Positions 27,971-37,639 of a stretch of 64,000 bases of DNA are shown one piece after another. The translations under genes and the position numbers were made by a program. The stretch is from Spirodela intermedia (Eukaryota > Streptophyta > Magnoliopsida > Alismatales > Araceae): contig LR746273.1 in the NCBI GenBank assembly GCA_902729315.2, forward strand, positions 4,193,001 to 4,257,000. Reading direction: 5' to 3'. The notes beneath the pieces were generated by a model. The model ran no database searches, was not told the DNA's origin, and was given only the letters and a program-made list of their open reading frames with translations. The first letter of the stretch is position 1. Every line of letters starts with the position of its first letter.

Positions 27971-29785
27971 ATGGCTGGTAGGGTTTTCTGGGGGTGCAGG
28001 GCGCTGATGGCTGCGTCGAGAGGCGCTGCAGCTGCTGAGGGGGGCGCCTCTTCGGTGGAGGCGATTGTGAAGGCGAAGGGCGGCTCCAACGCTGGGGGCT
28101 TAATGAAGGCTTTGCCGGTGTCGCCGGCGATGAAGAAGTTTCTCGGCGTGCCAGAGATCTCCCGGTCTGAGGCGGTGAAGAAGATATGGGACTACATCAA
28201 GCTCCACGAGCTCCAGGTCACCATAAATACTCCAAACCCTCTCCGTCCTTTGACCTCTTTCTGTGAACCCTGCCCTAGTGCTCTGCATGCGGAGCCTCCT
28301 AATGCTTCCTTGTGGTTATCTTTCGTTTTCTGATATCCTCTGTCGTTCTGGTTCCCTTCTCTTGCGGCGCCATTGCCTCCTTGTGGGTTATTACCTTTCT
28401 CCTTGGAAAAATGGCACTGGCCCCTCAACCCGTACTACCTCCTTCCCTCCATCTTGCGCCTAGATTTTCATTGCCCGTCGTCCTTTCGTCCTAGTTTGCT
28501 CTCTTTTCCGTAATTGTCGCATCGGTGGTCGTACTTTCTCGCAGTTTATGATGAGGTAGCGACTGCTTGCTGTCTGTAGCTTCCTATTTTCCCCTTTTCT
28601 GATTCAGTGGCGACTCCTAGCAAGGCAAATGCGCACACTGTCGCCGTATCCCGGGTGGAACGAGTCACACGTTTTGGGTTCTCAAGAACTCCAACGTTTG
28701 TTGCTGCATTAGTTGTTGATTGATGCCTTTTTTTAATGCCCTCGGATTCAGAGGCATTTGAGAGTGATTATGATTTTTTTTTTCTGCAATTAATAATTCT
28801 TGGAGCATACTAGAAAGTTGGTGTTCTGTATGCGCTGAATGTGAGGTAATAATAGGGTCCACTCCCATTGGTTTGGTTAGCATTGACTTTGTGCTCGTCC
28901 TCTTCCCTGATCAAACTAGCTGCAGCTCTCTCTCCCGTGATCTCATCTGCATGGATTGCAGCTCACCACTCTCAGTTAGTTTTTTGGGTTTTTGAAGGAT
29001 GGTGGACTGCCCTTCTTCATCATCTGATGCCTTTGTTCTTACTAGAAAGGGGAGAAGACGCTTTAAAAAAAGCTACATGATGCTGATTTTGAATGTAGGC
29101 GTGCCCTCTCATGAAGCCATAGAGTGAATGTCTCTTCGTCTTGTGTTCTTTTGATATTTGTTGGGGGGGTTATTTGCTGATTTTCTGTCCTCTTTCCAGT
29201 GATTGGACCAAATACTTGAAGGTTTTGTTGGGGAGGTCAACGAGATCATGTAGTGTTGTGTCTTGCCCTTTTGACCAGATTAGAACCTTGCCGGATTGAA
29301 AATCAGGTGAATCAGAATTTTGGCAGACTGTTAAAAGGGTGAAATGCTCAAAAGGGCGACCCATCAGGGCCTACATATTTCTATCTATATTTATTTATGT
29401 ATGATCTTGCTATTCGAGAATAATATTGGAAAATATTATGGAGGAGAAAACTCAAAACTAGATCGATCCCCCATCCCGCATCCCCCAGTTTTTTTTTTTT
29501 TAGAGGGTTTGAATTAATCAGTTGATGACATTTTTCTATTTTTCGCTCCCCACATTCGTTATATCTCGTGAATCTATGCTACTGAGAGCTTACTTACTGT
29601 GAAGAAGACGAGAGAATAAGGCCTGATTGCTCATGATGAAGTGGCTATTACCATTGCAGAATCCCGCGAACAAGCGGGAGATCCAGTGTGACGAGAAGCT
29701 GAAGACTATATTTGCAGGAAAGGACAAGGTGGGGATGCTGGAGATTGCTAAATTGCTCTCCCCCCACTTCATCAAGACCAAGTGA
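27971..29785 (+). CDS. Short SWIB/MDM2-domain protein
   Basis: Two exons, 27971-28216 and 29660-29785 (TGA), join in frame to give 123 residues. The first about 40 residues (MAGRVFWGCRALMAASRGAA, then an Ala/Gly/Ser-rich stretch with few acidic residues) look like an organellar transit peptide. The SWIB fold occupies residues about 45-121: LMKALPVSPAMKKFLGVPEI, EAVKKIWDYIKLHELQ across the intron to NPANKREIQCDEKL, then FAGKDKVGMLEIAKLLSPHF. Stand-alone SWIB proteins of this size in plants include nuclear, plastid and mitochondrial members that associate with chromatin or nucleoids. Which organelle receives this one is inference; the N-terminus suggests mitochondrion first. It lies between SIG2 and a BolA gene on the same strand. 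Confidence 0.93.
28217..29659 (+). other. Single intron of the SWIB gene
   Basis: The intron has GT and AG ends, is 1443 bp long and splits the SWIB domain exactly between HELQ and NPANKRE. It contains no recognisable gene. Confidence 0.85.
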
Positions 29786-30476
29786 CGGCATGGGGGGGGA
29801 GAAGAAGACGATGGTGGTGTGGGGAGGAGGCCAAGGTCTCTGCCCTAATATCCTCGTCTTCTTCGTCTTGTTTCGGTCAGTAAATCTCACATATCCCGAT
29901 CAGTGCACGCGAGCTTGTGTTCAAGGTCTACAGTTTAGCGACTGGTTCGATTCCCTCTCTCCCCTCCCCCCGCCTCCTCATTAAACCCTTGCATCTTCTG
30001 ATCAGACTCGCGCTTAACCCACCCTCCGCCTTGTCTTTGTACAAGTTCCGCAGAGAGCTCGCTATCTCTCTCTCTCTCCCTCTCTCTTGCTGCCTTCGCG
30101 GGGTTCGGATTCACTGCCATTGGCGTGGATGTAGAGCTTCTTCGTCGAATAATGGGATCGTGACCGCGTAGTAAACAGAGCGTGTAAAGAGGAAATCTAG
30201 GGTCGGAGGGGCGAGACTGGCACAGCCCATGAAAGGCCGGAAGGACGAACGTCTGCCGCCCGGCTCTCTCCTTCCGGGCGAGGTTGAGGCTGGTCTGATA
30301 GGATCGAGATTCTGAGCATGGCTTCATTGGGTCCATGGCGAGTTTCAGCGGTTAATCCCTAATCTCGCTCGTTTACTTTTCATTCTCTGTCTGCAAATAC
30401 GAAAGTATATATATAAATATGTATCTACCACAAGAATTTGGGAGGTGGGGAGACCTAGCGGAGGGAAGAGGAGAGG
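29786..30476. other. Intergenic SWIB-BolA
   Basis: 691 bp holding the SWIB 3' end and the BolA promoter. It includes a pyrimidine-rich tract at about 30064-30087. Open frames on both strands here are not conserved-looking. No gene seen. Confidence 0.65.
30406..30418 (+). promoter_or_regulatory. Probable TATA box of the BolA gene
   Basis: TATATATAAATAT stands about 60-70 bp upstream of the BolA start codon at 30477, in otherwise mixed sequence. The spacing suits a short 5' leader. Confidence 0.55.
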
Positions 30477-31899
30477 ATGGGGGCGTCGGCTCATCAGGCG
30501 CTGCAGCAGTTTCTGTCGAGGCGGCCGTTCACCGCCGCGGCCTGCGCCACTCTCCTCCGCCTCAGCACCGTCGTCCGGCTCCGCTCCTCTTCCGCTTCCT
30601 TCTTCCCCCTCGGTCCCTGTGCTTCCCTACCGCCGCCGGCGGGCCGGCGAGTATTGGGCCCCGCGATCTACACCAGCGAATCTCCTTGCGGCCGCCGGCA
30701 GTTCTCCGATGGTGTGGGTGTGCGGGCGGCGGCGCAGGTGAATGATCCGGGCGCAATCGACAGCCCCCTGATGCAGTCCATGGAGAAGAAGGTGAACGCC
30801 ACTCTTCTTCCGACCGTCGGATTACTCCAAATCTGAGCTCTATGTTCCTTCGAAGCTTTTTCATGGGGGAGCTATCAGAGGGCCAGGGCAGTCATTTAGC
30901 TGGCTAAATCGAGTGAAGAATGGAACGGTGGGGTTCTAAAAATTTCCAATAGGAGCGTGAGATCTGGAATACTTCCGGCACGTCGCTCGCTCGATCTGGA
31001 ATACTTATTGCGGGAGAAAAAACCCTAATTTTTCATTACCAGATTCCGAGAATTGTGCGAGAAAAAACATCCGATGCTCACTGGATTCTTACCCATGGAC
31101 GTCCTCGTGGGGTAAGCCAGAGAGGGAGTGTGGAACAATCTTCTAGGAGCTGTGGAAGGATGGACAGCTCCTACCGCAGAACTCGAGCACCATGGTCAAT
31201 GCCTGCCACATCTGACATTCTGCTATCGACCTGTTTACAGATCAAGGAGCAGCTGAATGCAGACTTGGTGGTCGTAAAGGACGCCTATGGAGATGGTCGG
31301 CATGTCAGGTTTGCCTCTTGATAGCATCTTCATCTTTCTCACTAAAAATGGCTCGGTGCCGGCATACGCCAGGGATTTCAGGTCCATTGTGTCTAGATGT
31401 ATACGCCATTATTGAATCGCTGGGAAAAGGCAGAGAGAGGATTCTTGTATAAAATCCAGGGAGTTTTGAGTCTCTTCTTCCCGATTGCGTCGTAGCAAAA
31501 ACTGTGGTTAATTGCTCTGTAATGGGGAGATCACAGCGTCAGACCTTCATCGAGAGAAAGGAGGTCGAATGATCACTGTGTGTAATTGGTTTTGTTCTTA
31601 GATGCAGTCAAGGAGTTTGGTTTTGTTTTGAAGATGAGACCCAATTTTCGGAGAGAAGCGAAGCTTAGTTTGTCTGAAGTTCCTCCTCCTCCATGTGTGG
31701 CGGCGCTGCCGCGTTGACTCACGGCTCAGTGTGTGTGTGCAGCATCGAGGTGGTGTCGTCGGCGTTCGATGGCCAGTCGGCGGTGAACAGGCAGAGGATG
31801 GTGTACAAGGCGATATGGGAGGAACTCCAGAGTACCGTCCACGCGGTTGACCAGATGACCACCCGGACCCCGGCCGAAGCAGCCGCCAAGGGCGACTAG
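30477..31899 (+). CDS. BOLA4: Organellar BolA-domain protein, probably BOLA4
   Basis: BolA proteins bind monothiol glutaredoxins through a shared Fe-S cluster and act in iron-sulfur cluster delivery. Exons 30477-30791, 31241-31308 and 31743-31899 (TAG) join in frame to give 179 residues. Residues 1-90 are rich in Arg, Ser and Ala with almost no acidic residues, as in a plastid or mitochondrial transit peptide. The BolA domain (about 99-170) starts [20 protein letters not shown], then [40 protein letters not shown] and TRTPAE. The His in STVHAVDQ fits the conserved C-terminal cluster ligand. The RHR triplet common in other BolA proteins reads RQR here. Length and C-terminus best fit plant BOLA4 rather than BOLA1 or BOLA2, but this was not checked by search. 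The first exon is strongly GC-rich. Confidence 0.93.
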
Positions 31900-32797
31900 T
31901 GACCCATTGACTTACCTATTTCTTCACATGTCTCTCGTCCCGAAAGGGCTGTTTTTCCCAAGTTGTCTGTCGCGCTCCCAGTCAGACAACAAGTTGTCTT
32001 CTGAGTCAACCGCGCAGAAAGTTCTCTCTCCGGCATTGATGCATGAACCTCTTCGGACAGCCGCCGCCGTGTCCCCTTATCTCTGTCCGTATCTCGGAGA
32101 AGTCTTCCGCCGAACCCATAAAGCCGAGGGAAGAGTTTCTTGCTTCCACGCGGAATTGCCGGCCCGTAGAGAGAGATTCCCCGTGGAGCACGACGCCTGC
32201 TGATGCGACCCGCCGGCCGACCGGTGAACTTGCCCCCCGGAGAAAGAAGACGGGTAAATGTTTCCTCTTCCTCTCTGTCGGTCGATGGCGGTCGACGTGA
32301 ACTCCCCAATAAGGCGGTTGGCCGGAGAGTGTTGGGTGGGATACCAGCCACTATATCTCTTATCTCTCTCTCTCGCTCGCTTGCTGCAATGGGAACAGCG
32401 TGATCGGTTGCGCATCCGCGGCTTGATCGCGGGTGTTGACTTGCGCGCCACTGTTAGCAGAGAATCTTTGGAAAGAAGAGCCCGGCGGGCTTAGAGCAGC
32501 CAGCAAAGTGTAGGTATCGTCACCTCTACGCCCCGTGAATGTCTCCCTAAGAAGGTCCGCAACTATAATACATCTCTCTCTCTCTCCCTCTCTCTCTCTA
32601 GAAAAGGGGATTGACTTGCATGTCATTGGCGGTTGTCTTTATAGTTCGATTGGACCTACGGACGATTAAAGTCATCCACAGATAGATTCCTTAGGGTCAT
32701 CCGAAGGTGCAAGGCTACTTCCATCTTCAGTCAGAGTTCTTCTACTGGGCTACCGACTGCACGGCGCCCCCCCCCTTTCTCCTAAAAACTCTCTGTT

Positions 32798-32832
<35 letters not shown>

Positions 32833-33352
32833 ACCTTGCGTTGACTTTGGGGCCGTAGAGGCAGAACCCATGCGGTCCCCAGAGAGGCCCAACGTAAGGA
32901 GCAGATAAAGGGGGATCGCACCCGCTCGCAATGCGCCTTCTCTTCTCCTCTTCTATGCCAATAAGAGAGATGTTGCAAAGGAGGACTATGCCAATAAGAG
33001 AGATGTAGCAAAGGCGGCAACCGGTGGAAGACGCCGTCTCCTTCTTTCTCCCTACCAACTGCGTTGCCTCCTCGCCCTGCGACCTCTTCACTCTCTCCGC
33101 ATTTAAATTGGCGCTCTCCCTCTGTCTCTTTCTCAATCTTTCTTCCTTCTAACGCATATTTTGATGAATTCAACCATCACGACGATCAGTTTTCTTCCTC
33201 TCATTCCCGATAAGTTAAGCAAGAAAGGAAAATGACCAATCTGTCTGTCTGTTTGTCTCTCTCTCTCTCTCTCTCGCTGCATCTATAAAGGGAGGCCACT
33301 GCAACGCCAAACCCGGCCAGTATCCTCCTCCAGAGACTGCAAGGTCTTCAGC
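31900..33352. other. Intergenic region with CT/TCTG microsatellites and a 33-bp tandem repeat
   Basis: Nothing here reads as a conserved protein; several open frames on both strands are low-complexity. Pyrimidine runs lie at 32572-32599, 32795-32832 (TGTC units followed by TC) and 33241-33275 (the same composite). A 33-bp unit starting CTATGCCAATAAGAGAGATG is repeated in tandem at 32953-33018 with two differences. The right end is the promoter of the IDL gene. Confidence 0.7.
33284..33290 (+). promoter_or_regulatory. TATA box of the IDL gene
   Basis: TATAAAG lies 63-69 bp upstream of the IDL start codon at 33353, directly after a TC-rich patch (33241-33275) of the kind found beside plant core promoters. 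It supports a short transcript start near 33315. Confidence 0.65.
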
Positions 33353-33619
33353 ATGGTCTTTGGACACCCCAGCGGGCGTCTTCTCTTCTCCCCTTCTCTT
33401 TTCCTCCTCCTCCTCCTCCTTCCCCACGTATGCATTGGCGGCAGGTACAACCTTTCAGAGATGGCTGCCGGAGAGCACAGGGATTCCGTCATTGATCCTC
33501 GGTACGTGGCGATGGGTTTTCTGCCGAGAGGCCGGCCCTTCCCCCCCTCCGGACCCTCCAAGCGGCACAACAGCAACCCAACCAAAAGTACCGCTTCCCA
33601 CCGGACCACCTCCCCCTAG
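33353..33619 (+). CDS. IDL: IDA-like (IDL) secreted peptide precursor
   Basis: An intronless gene for an 88-residue precursor of the INFLORESCENCE DEFICIENT IN ABSCISSION family, whose processed peptide is perceived by HAESA-type receptor kinases and promotes cell separation. Residues about 10-30 form a hydrophobic signal peptide (LLFSPSLFLLLLLLPHVCIG). A variable region (31-54) follows. The conserved EPIP block, MGFLPRGRPFPPSGPSKRHN, occupies residues 54-73. The presumed mature 12-mer is PFPPSGPSKRHN (62-73), against PIPPSAPSKRHN in IDA, with Ile to Phe and Ala to Gly changes. The central Pro to be hydroxylated and the terminal Arg-His-Asn are kept. Fifteen residues follow the motif, a somewhat long tail. 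Family precursors are usually 75-110 residues. A TATA box stands 63-69 bp upstream. Size, order and motif agree; expression is unknown. Confidence 0.9.
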   Translation: MVFGHPSGRLLFSPSLFLLLLLLPHVCIGGRYNLSEMAAGEHRDSVIDPRYVAMGFLPRGRPFPPSGPSKRHNSNPTKSTASHRTTSP

Positions 33620-36600
33620 GATCCCCAGCGAATTCGCTCTGGGGAGAGAGCCTGTAGATTCTGTGTGTGCGTGTGTGCCTCTCTCTCTCTCTCTCTCTCT
33701 CCCACTTACAAAGAAAGATTTTTTTTAAATGTTCATACATGCCCAGAGCACGATTTATCTCTCTCATGGTGAGTGATTACTTGAGAAGCCAGACGACATG
33801 ATCGAGCAAGGAAGATGTTGCGTTGATTCAATCACAACACGGTAGAGACGCAATCAACCTAGGTCCACCCTCGGTGGGATATCGTCCCATCGTCTCCATG
33901 AAATCGAAACAAACACTGAACGCCGTTTTGGTGGCCGCGGAAGATGAAACGTAGGGCCCGAGAGGAAGAAGAGGCTGAGGCTCCATGGGACATCTTCTTG
34001 GGAACTGACCTTTTGCTCTCTTTACTCCCTTTTCCTCTTCTCTGGCCGTCGTATGTCTAACCTGCCTAGCACGGACAAGCACGGACCACCACATCATCAG
34101 AAACGCCTCACTTTCTCCCACCAAAAGGACGTTCCCCGAGAGAGAGAGAGAGAGAGAGAGAGTAGGAAGATGACCAAGAAGAAGAACAAGTGCGGTAAAC
34201 CCTACTATTTTATTGTGCACCCCTAACTCTCGATTAACAACACGGTGGTGGAGTTGCTGACGCGAATCTACGAACGGGCGGAGTATTCAAAGATACGTGG
34301 TTTGGAGGAAGTACTGCCGGTAGCTGGTTCACTGGCTGGTGATGGCTGTGGCCGAGAAGGAAGGATCTTAACATCATCGTCCATTACTGCCTTCCTCAAA
34401 GCTTGAGCGTTATATATATATGCATATTTAATATCCCAAGCGGCAGCAACATTGACTTCTCCTCCTTTTCAACCTCTATTTTCCCGACAAATGCATGCCC
34501 TTTCCGTCAAGTTCTACACCTGCAGCTAGTAACTATAATATCATGACATAATTGCCAGAATAGTAATTTTTATGCATCAATTCTTCAACGGGTTATTCGA
34601 TTCATCTCTTTGGGACTTTTCGTCAATTAGTCGAATATTTCCCATAAACTATCAGACTCTTGACTTTCAGTCGGTGGGTTAGTCGACATTATTGTTTCGA
34701 CTCTTTAGAATAGAAACAATACATTGCCATCCTGACTGTGGAGTGGGACCAAAAAGTGTACTTCGAAGAACTAACCATTTGCAAGTGATTACGAGCCAAC
34801 TGTTAACGGTTCCAAAAACTGAATTTGGTGCCCATAAAAATATAATGGGAGAGTCAACTCCTTAAGATAGTCCAATCTGTTAAAAAAATGAAACCCTCCC
34901 AAGGGCCTTTAAACAAGAGGGAAGGAGCTCCACAAGTTCAGGGAGGCGCTTGCGCTTACTTTATTTAAACGAAGTAGGCATTTGCTTCTGGTCACGACGT
35001 GCCACGGTTCGAAGCCTTCCATTCCAGATCACGAGCACCCGATCGGTGACGACTGCAGGGGAAGGCTCCTTCCATGAGCCTAGAGTTTATTAAGTCGCAA
35101 CATTTGACTTGAACCCACTTTGCTAAGACGAGAGAGAGAAGGGAAAGATAAACGACGGATAGCAACCCTTCCATATATGAAAACAACTCTGACTTCGGCC
35201 ACGCTATTCCATCAATCTCCTCGTTGTTGCAACACGACTTCTTCCGTCAAACAATAGATAGGGATACCCGGTTTAGTTGGTTTGGAGGATTAACTAATTG
35301 GATACCCGAGAAACATAATGTTTTAAGGGAATATCTACTATCATAGATAGGGATCAGGTTTGGCATCTATGTCACCTGCCTTCTAGAAAGTATGGATTGA
35401 AATCATACACGTGGGGGAAGATTTTTCAATCAGTGTAAATATTATACGCGTGAAAATGAAATAAGTTGAAATCATACACGTGAGGGACGTTTGCCTCCAC
35501 AACTAGTAAGTTTGTACAGAACTTTCTTACTCCCAAGAACTCCCTAGCAACTTGAAACCCCACCAAGACATCTCACCAGGGATTAATTGCCTCCCTGAAG
35601 CAATAAGTCGCATGATGTAAAAATAAGTTGAATACCCAAAAAGACAAGAAAAATATCAGCTGCTCAAGACATTTAAGATAAAGATCGTCTCTAAGCTTTG
35701 GAGCTACCAAAATGATCAAAAAGAGGTGTCAACTGAATGAACAATTAGAACCATGTCAAGGAAAATTATGAATCAAGTTAAGCACATTGTTATGGTGATT
35801 AAATTTACCATTATACTTGTAGCTTAGTAACTGCACCAAGTAATGGTGCAGTGGGCACAAACTTGAAGTTCATTTGCACTCAAGTTCAACAGCACCTTGT
35901 GTTGTTTTTGTTGGCCATAGTCAATAAGCCCAGTCGAGGCTTGACAAGTGAGTTGCATCCTATAAAGCTAATCATACATCGATTGCCTTGAAAGCAATCC
36001 ACCTACCAGGGCTGTTAGAACCTACAGGTAATCTTCGTTGAAGTTTAATAGAAACCCAAAGAGCAGGGCTATTGGAATGGTAGATCTAGGTTGGGGGTTG
36101 AAGAACTTTATATATATGCGAATTGTTTTTATGCGTTTGCTATCTCTTATTGATACATTTAAAAGCCGCAGCTTGACGAGAGGTCATCTGCTGGTTTTGG
36201 GTCTGAACAGAGGGTGTGCACCGTCGCTGGGTAACCCATCCTCGCACAGAGCGTTTGGGTTTTTCCTGTAAGTACTGGGCCCCGTCTGTACTCGGAGACA
36301 ATCCCCCCATTAAGTTCGACGTATACGGTGTATAAATAGAGCATTCATCAAGAAGACGTTCGGGGGGGGGCGGAAAGATAGGGTAACGACGAAGTCACGA
36401 CCTCTCTGATCCGTGTTTTCCCCTTTCTCAAGAACAATACTACTCATAAAGTTTAACTCAACAACGTGTGAAAGCAGACATCGAACAGGCTGACCAAACC
36501 AGTTCGCTCGTTGGTTGGTCTCACCAAGCAGGATACTTCGCTGCTGCAGACGATTCTTGGGATCATCGGTAAAGATTACTGGAATAGAACCCTCGATGGG

Positions 36601-36695
36601 CTGACGTAAATGCTCGAATTTGTATGACAAATGTGTGCGAGGATTGCGCATATACAGGAGCTCGAGAGGAGCAGTTCATTTTCCATTCTTTGCTT
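33620..36695. other. Intergenic region between IDL and MADS genes
   Basis: About 3.1 kb without a supportable gene. CT and GA runs lie at 33679-33700 and 34138-34162. A minus-strand frame at 33828-34220 starts like a signal peptide, but its hydrophobic stretch is the translated GA run, so I do not call it. The middle (34.4-36.3 kb) turns AT-rich. It may contain the 3' end of the IDL transcript and, at its right end, that of the MADS gene. Confidence 0.6.
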
Positions 36696-37352
36696 TCAGA
36701 TGAGAGAGGCACCGGGTGGAACCCTCTCCATTACCCCAAGAAACGGCGACTTGGCGATCACGCCGCTCTGGGCACCGGCGCTGTCGGCGGAAGGAGAGGA
36801 AAGATCAAAGCGAGGCGGATCACACAGCGGCGCGTCCTGTTGCACGGAGGGAGACAAGATGCTCGACCCGGACATCCTATCGTTCAGCGTTTCGAGCTCC
36901 TGAAATGCGGAGAAGAAGCCCTGCTCCGCGTGATCGGCAGCTGCTGCGCCTGGGAGACCCAAACTCTGCCCGCCGGCGGTTGTCATTCGTGGAGACGACG
37001 GGGAAGGGAAGAAGAAAGGTGTCGGGGGAAGCGGAGTAGAAGAGCCTGACGATGAGACCGGCGGCAGAGACAACGAAGACTCCTGCCCACAAGCCTGGGT
37101 TCGGTTGATGGCCCGGTGAATGACGGCGTGGGGCCCTTCTCCTCCACCGTAAGAGGCAGCGTATATCTGCCCGCACTCGGAGACGACGAGCACGGCCACC
37201 CGCCAGCCTGGGTTGGCCCCGGCGAACGCCTCCGCCTTCGAGAGGAGCCCTCTCCGGCGCTTGGAGAAGCAAACGCGCCGCGCTGCAACGTCGTCGATGC
37301 GGCGGTGGTCTGGGCCACGAGCTCGCCGCCCTCTGCCCGCCGGCCGCGTCAT
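36696..37352 (-). CDS. Type I MADS-box transcription factor
   Basis: An intronless gene read from ATG 37352-37350 to a stop at 36698-36696, 218 residues. The MADS domain fills residues about 7-66: GRGRRARGPDHRRIDDVAAR, then RVCFSKRRRGLLSKAEAFAG and WRVAVLVVSECGQIYAASYG. The core VCFSKRRRGLLSKA is diagnostic. There is no keratin-like domain. Lack of introns, short length and the alpha-type look of the MADS domain place it with type I genes (AGL61/AGL62-like), which in known plants act mainly in female gametophyte and endosperm. The N-terminal basic helix departs from the usual GRxKIxxKxI pattern, with extra Arg, Gly and Pro. The C-terminus is Ser/Pro-rich. The gene is GC-rich, unlike the AT-rich DNA starting about 300 bp beyond its 5' end. 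It could be expressed or decaying, but the frame is fully open. Confidence 0.88.
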   Translation of the reverse strand: MTRPAGRGRRARGPDHRRIDDVAARRVCFSKRRRGLLSKAEAFAGANPGWRVAVLVVSECGQIYAASYGGGEGPHAVIHRAINRTQACGQESSLSLPPVSSSGSSTPLPPTPFFFPSPSSPRMTTAGGQSLGLPGAAAADHAEQGFFSAFQELETLNDRMSGSSILSPSVQQDAPLCDPPRFDLSSPSADSAGAQSGVIAKSPFLGVMERVPPGASLI

Positions 37353-37451
37353 CACCTTCTCCTGCGGAGGCTTTCTTGTGTCTCCTGTTTCTTGAAATTC
37401 TCGAGACGAGTCTACTCTACGCGAGCGAGGAAGGATAGCGAGATCGGCTTC

Positions 37452-37458
37452 TTTTATA
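37452..37458 (-). promoter_or_regulatory. TATA box of the MADS gene
   Basis: On the minus strand TATAAAA reads from 37458 to 37452, 100 bp upstream of the MADS start codon. It is isolated in GC-rich sequence, which makes it more convincing. Confidence 0.6.
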
Positions 37459-37639
37459 TTATTCTCCGGGGAGATGGGGGGAACTTGCGCGTCACGGAGA
37501 GCTTTTTCGAACGGTAGGACTCGGTCCGGTTGGGCCCGGCCCAGACTCTAATCGGCAGACAATTTCTGTCCAGCCGGCCGCCTTCTCCCGCACCGGAAGG
37601 CTCGTGGCCCGCCGAACGACGGACGCATAGGAAGTGCTA

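Noticed and set aside
30419-30864. Overlapping GC-rich frames around BolA exon 1
   Set aside because: Only the frame starting at 30477 leads into the BolA domain across the intron.
31896-32494. Arg-rich frames on both strands after BolA
   Set aside because: Mutually overlapping, no domain, composition-driven.
33828-34220. Minus-strand 130-residue frame with an apparent signal peptide
   Set aside because: The hydrophobic Leu/Ser stretch is the translation of a GA microsatellite; the rest matches no family.
36310-36651. Minus-strand 113-residue frame downstream of the MADS gene
   Set aside because: No recognisable domain; it lies in the probable 3' region of the MADS transcript.
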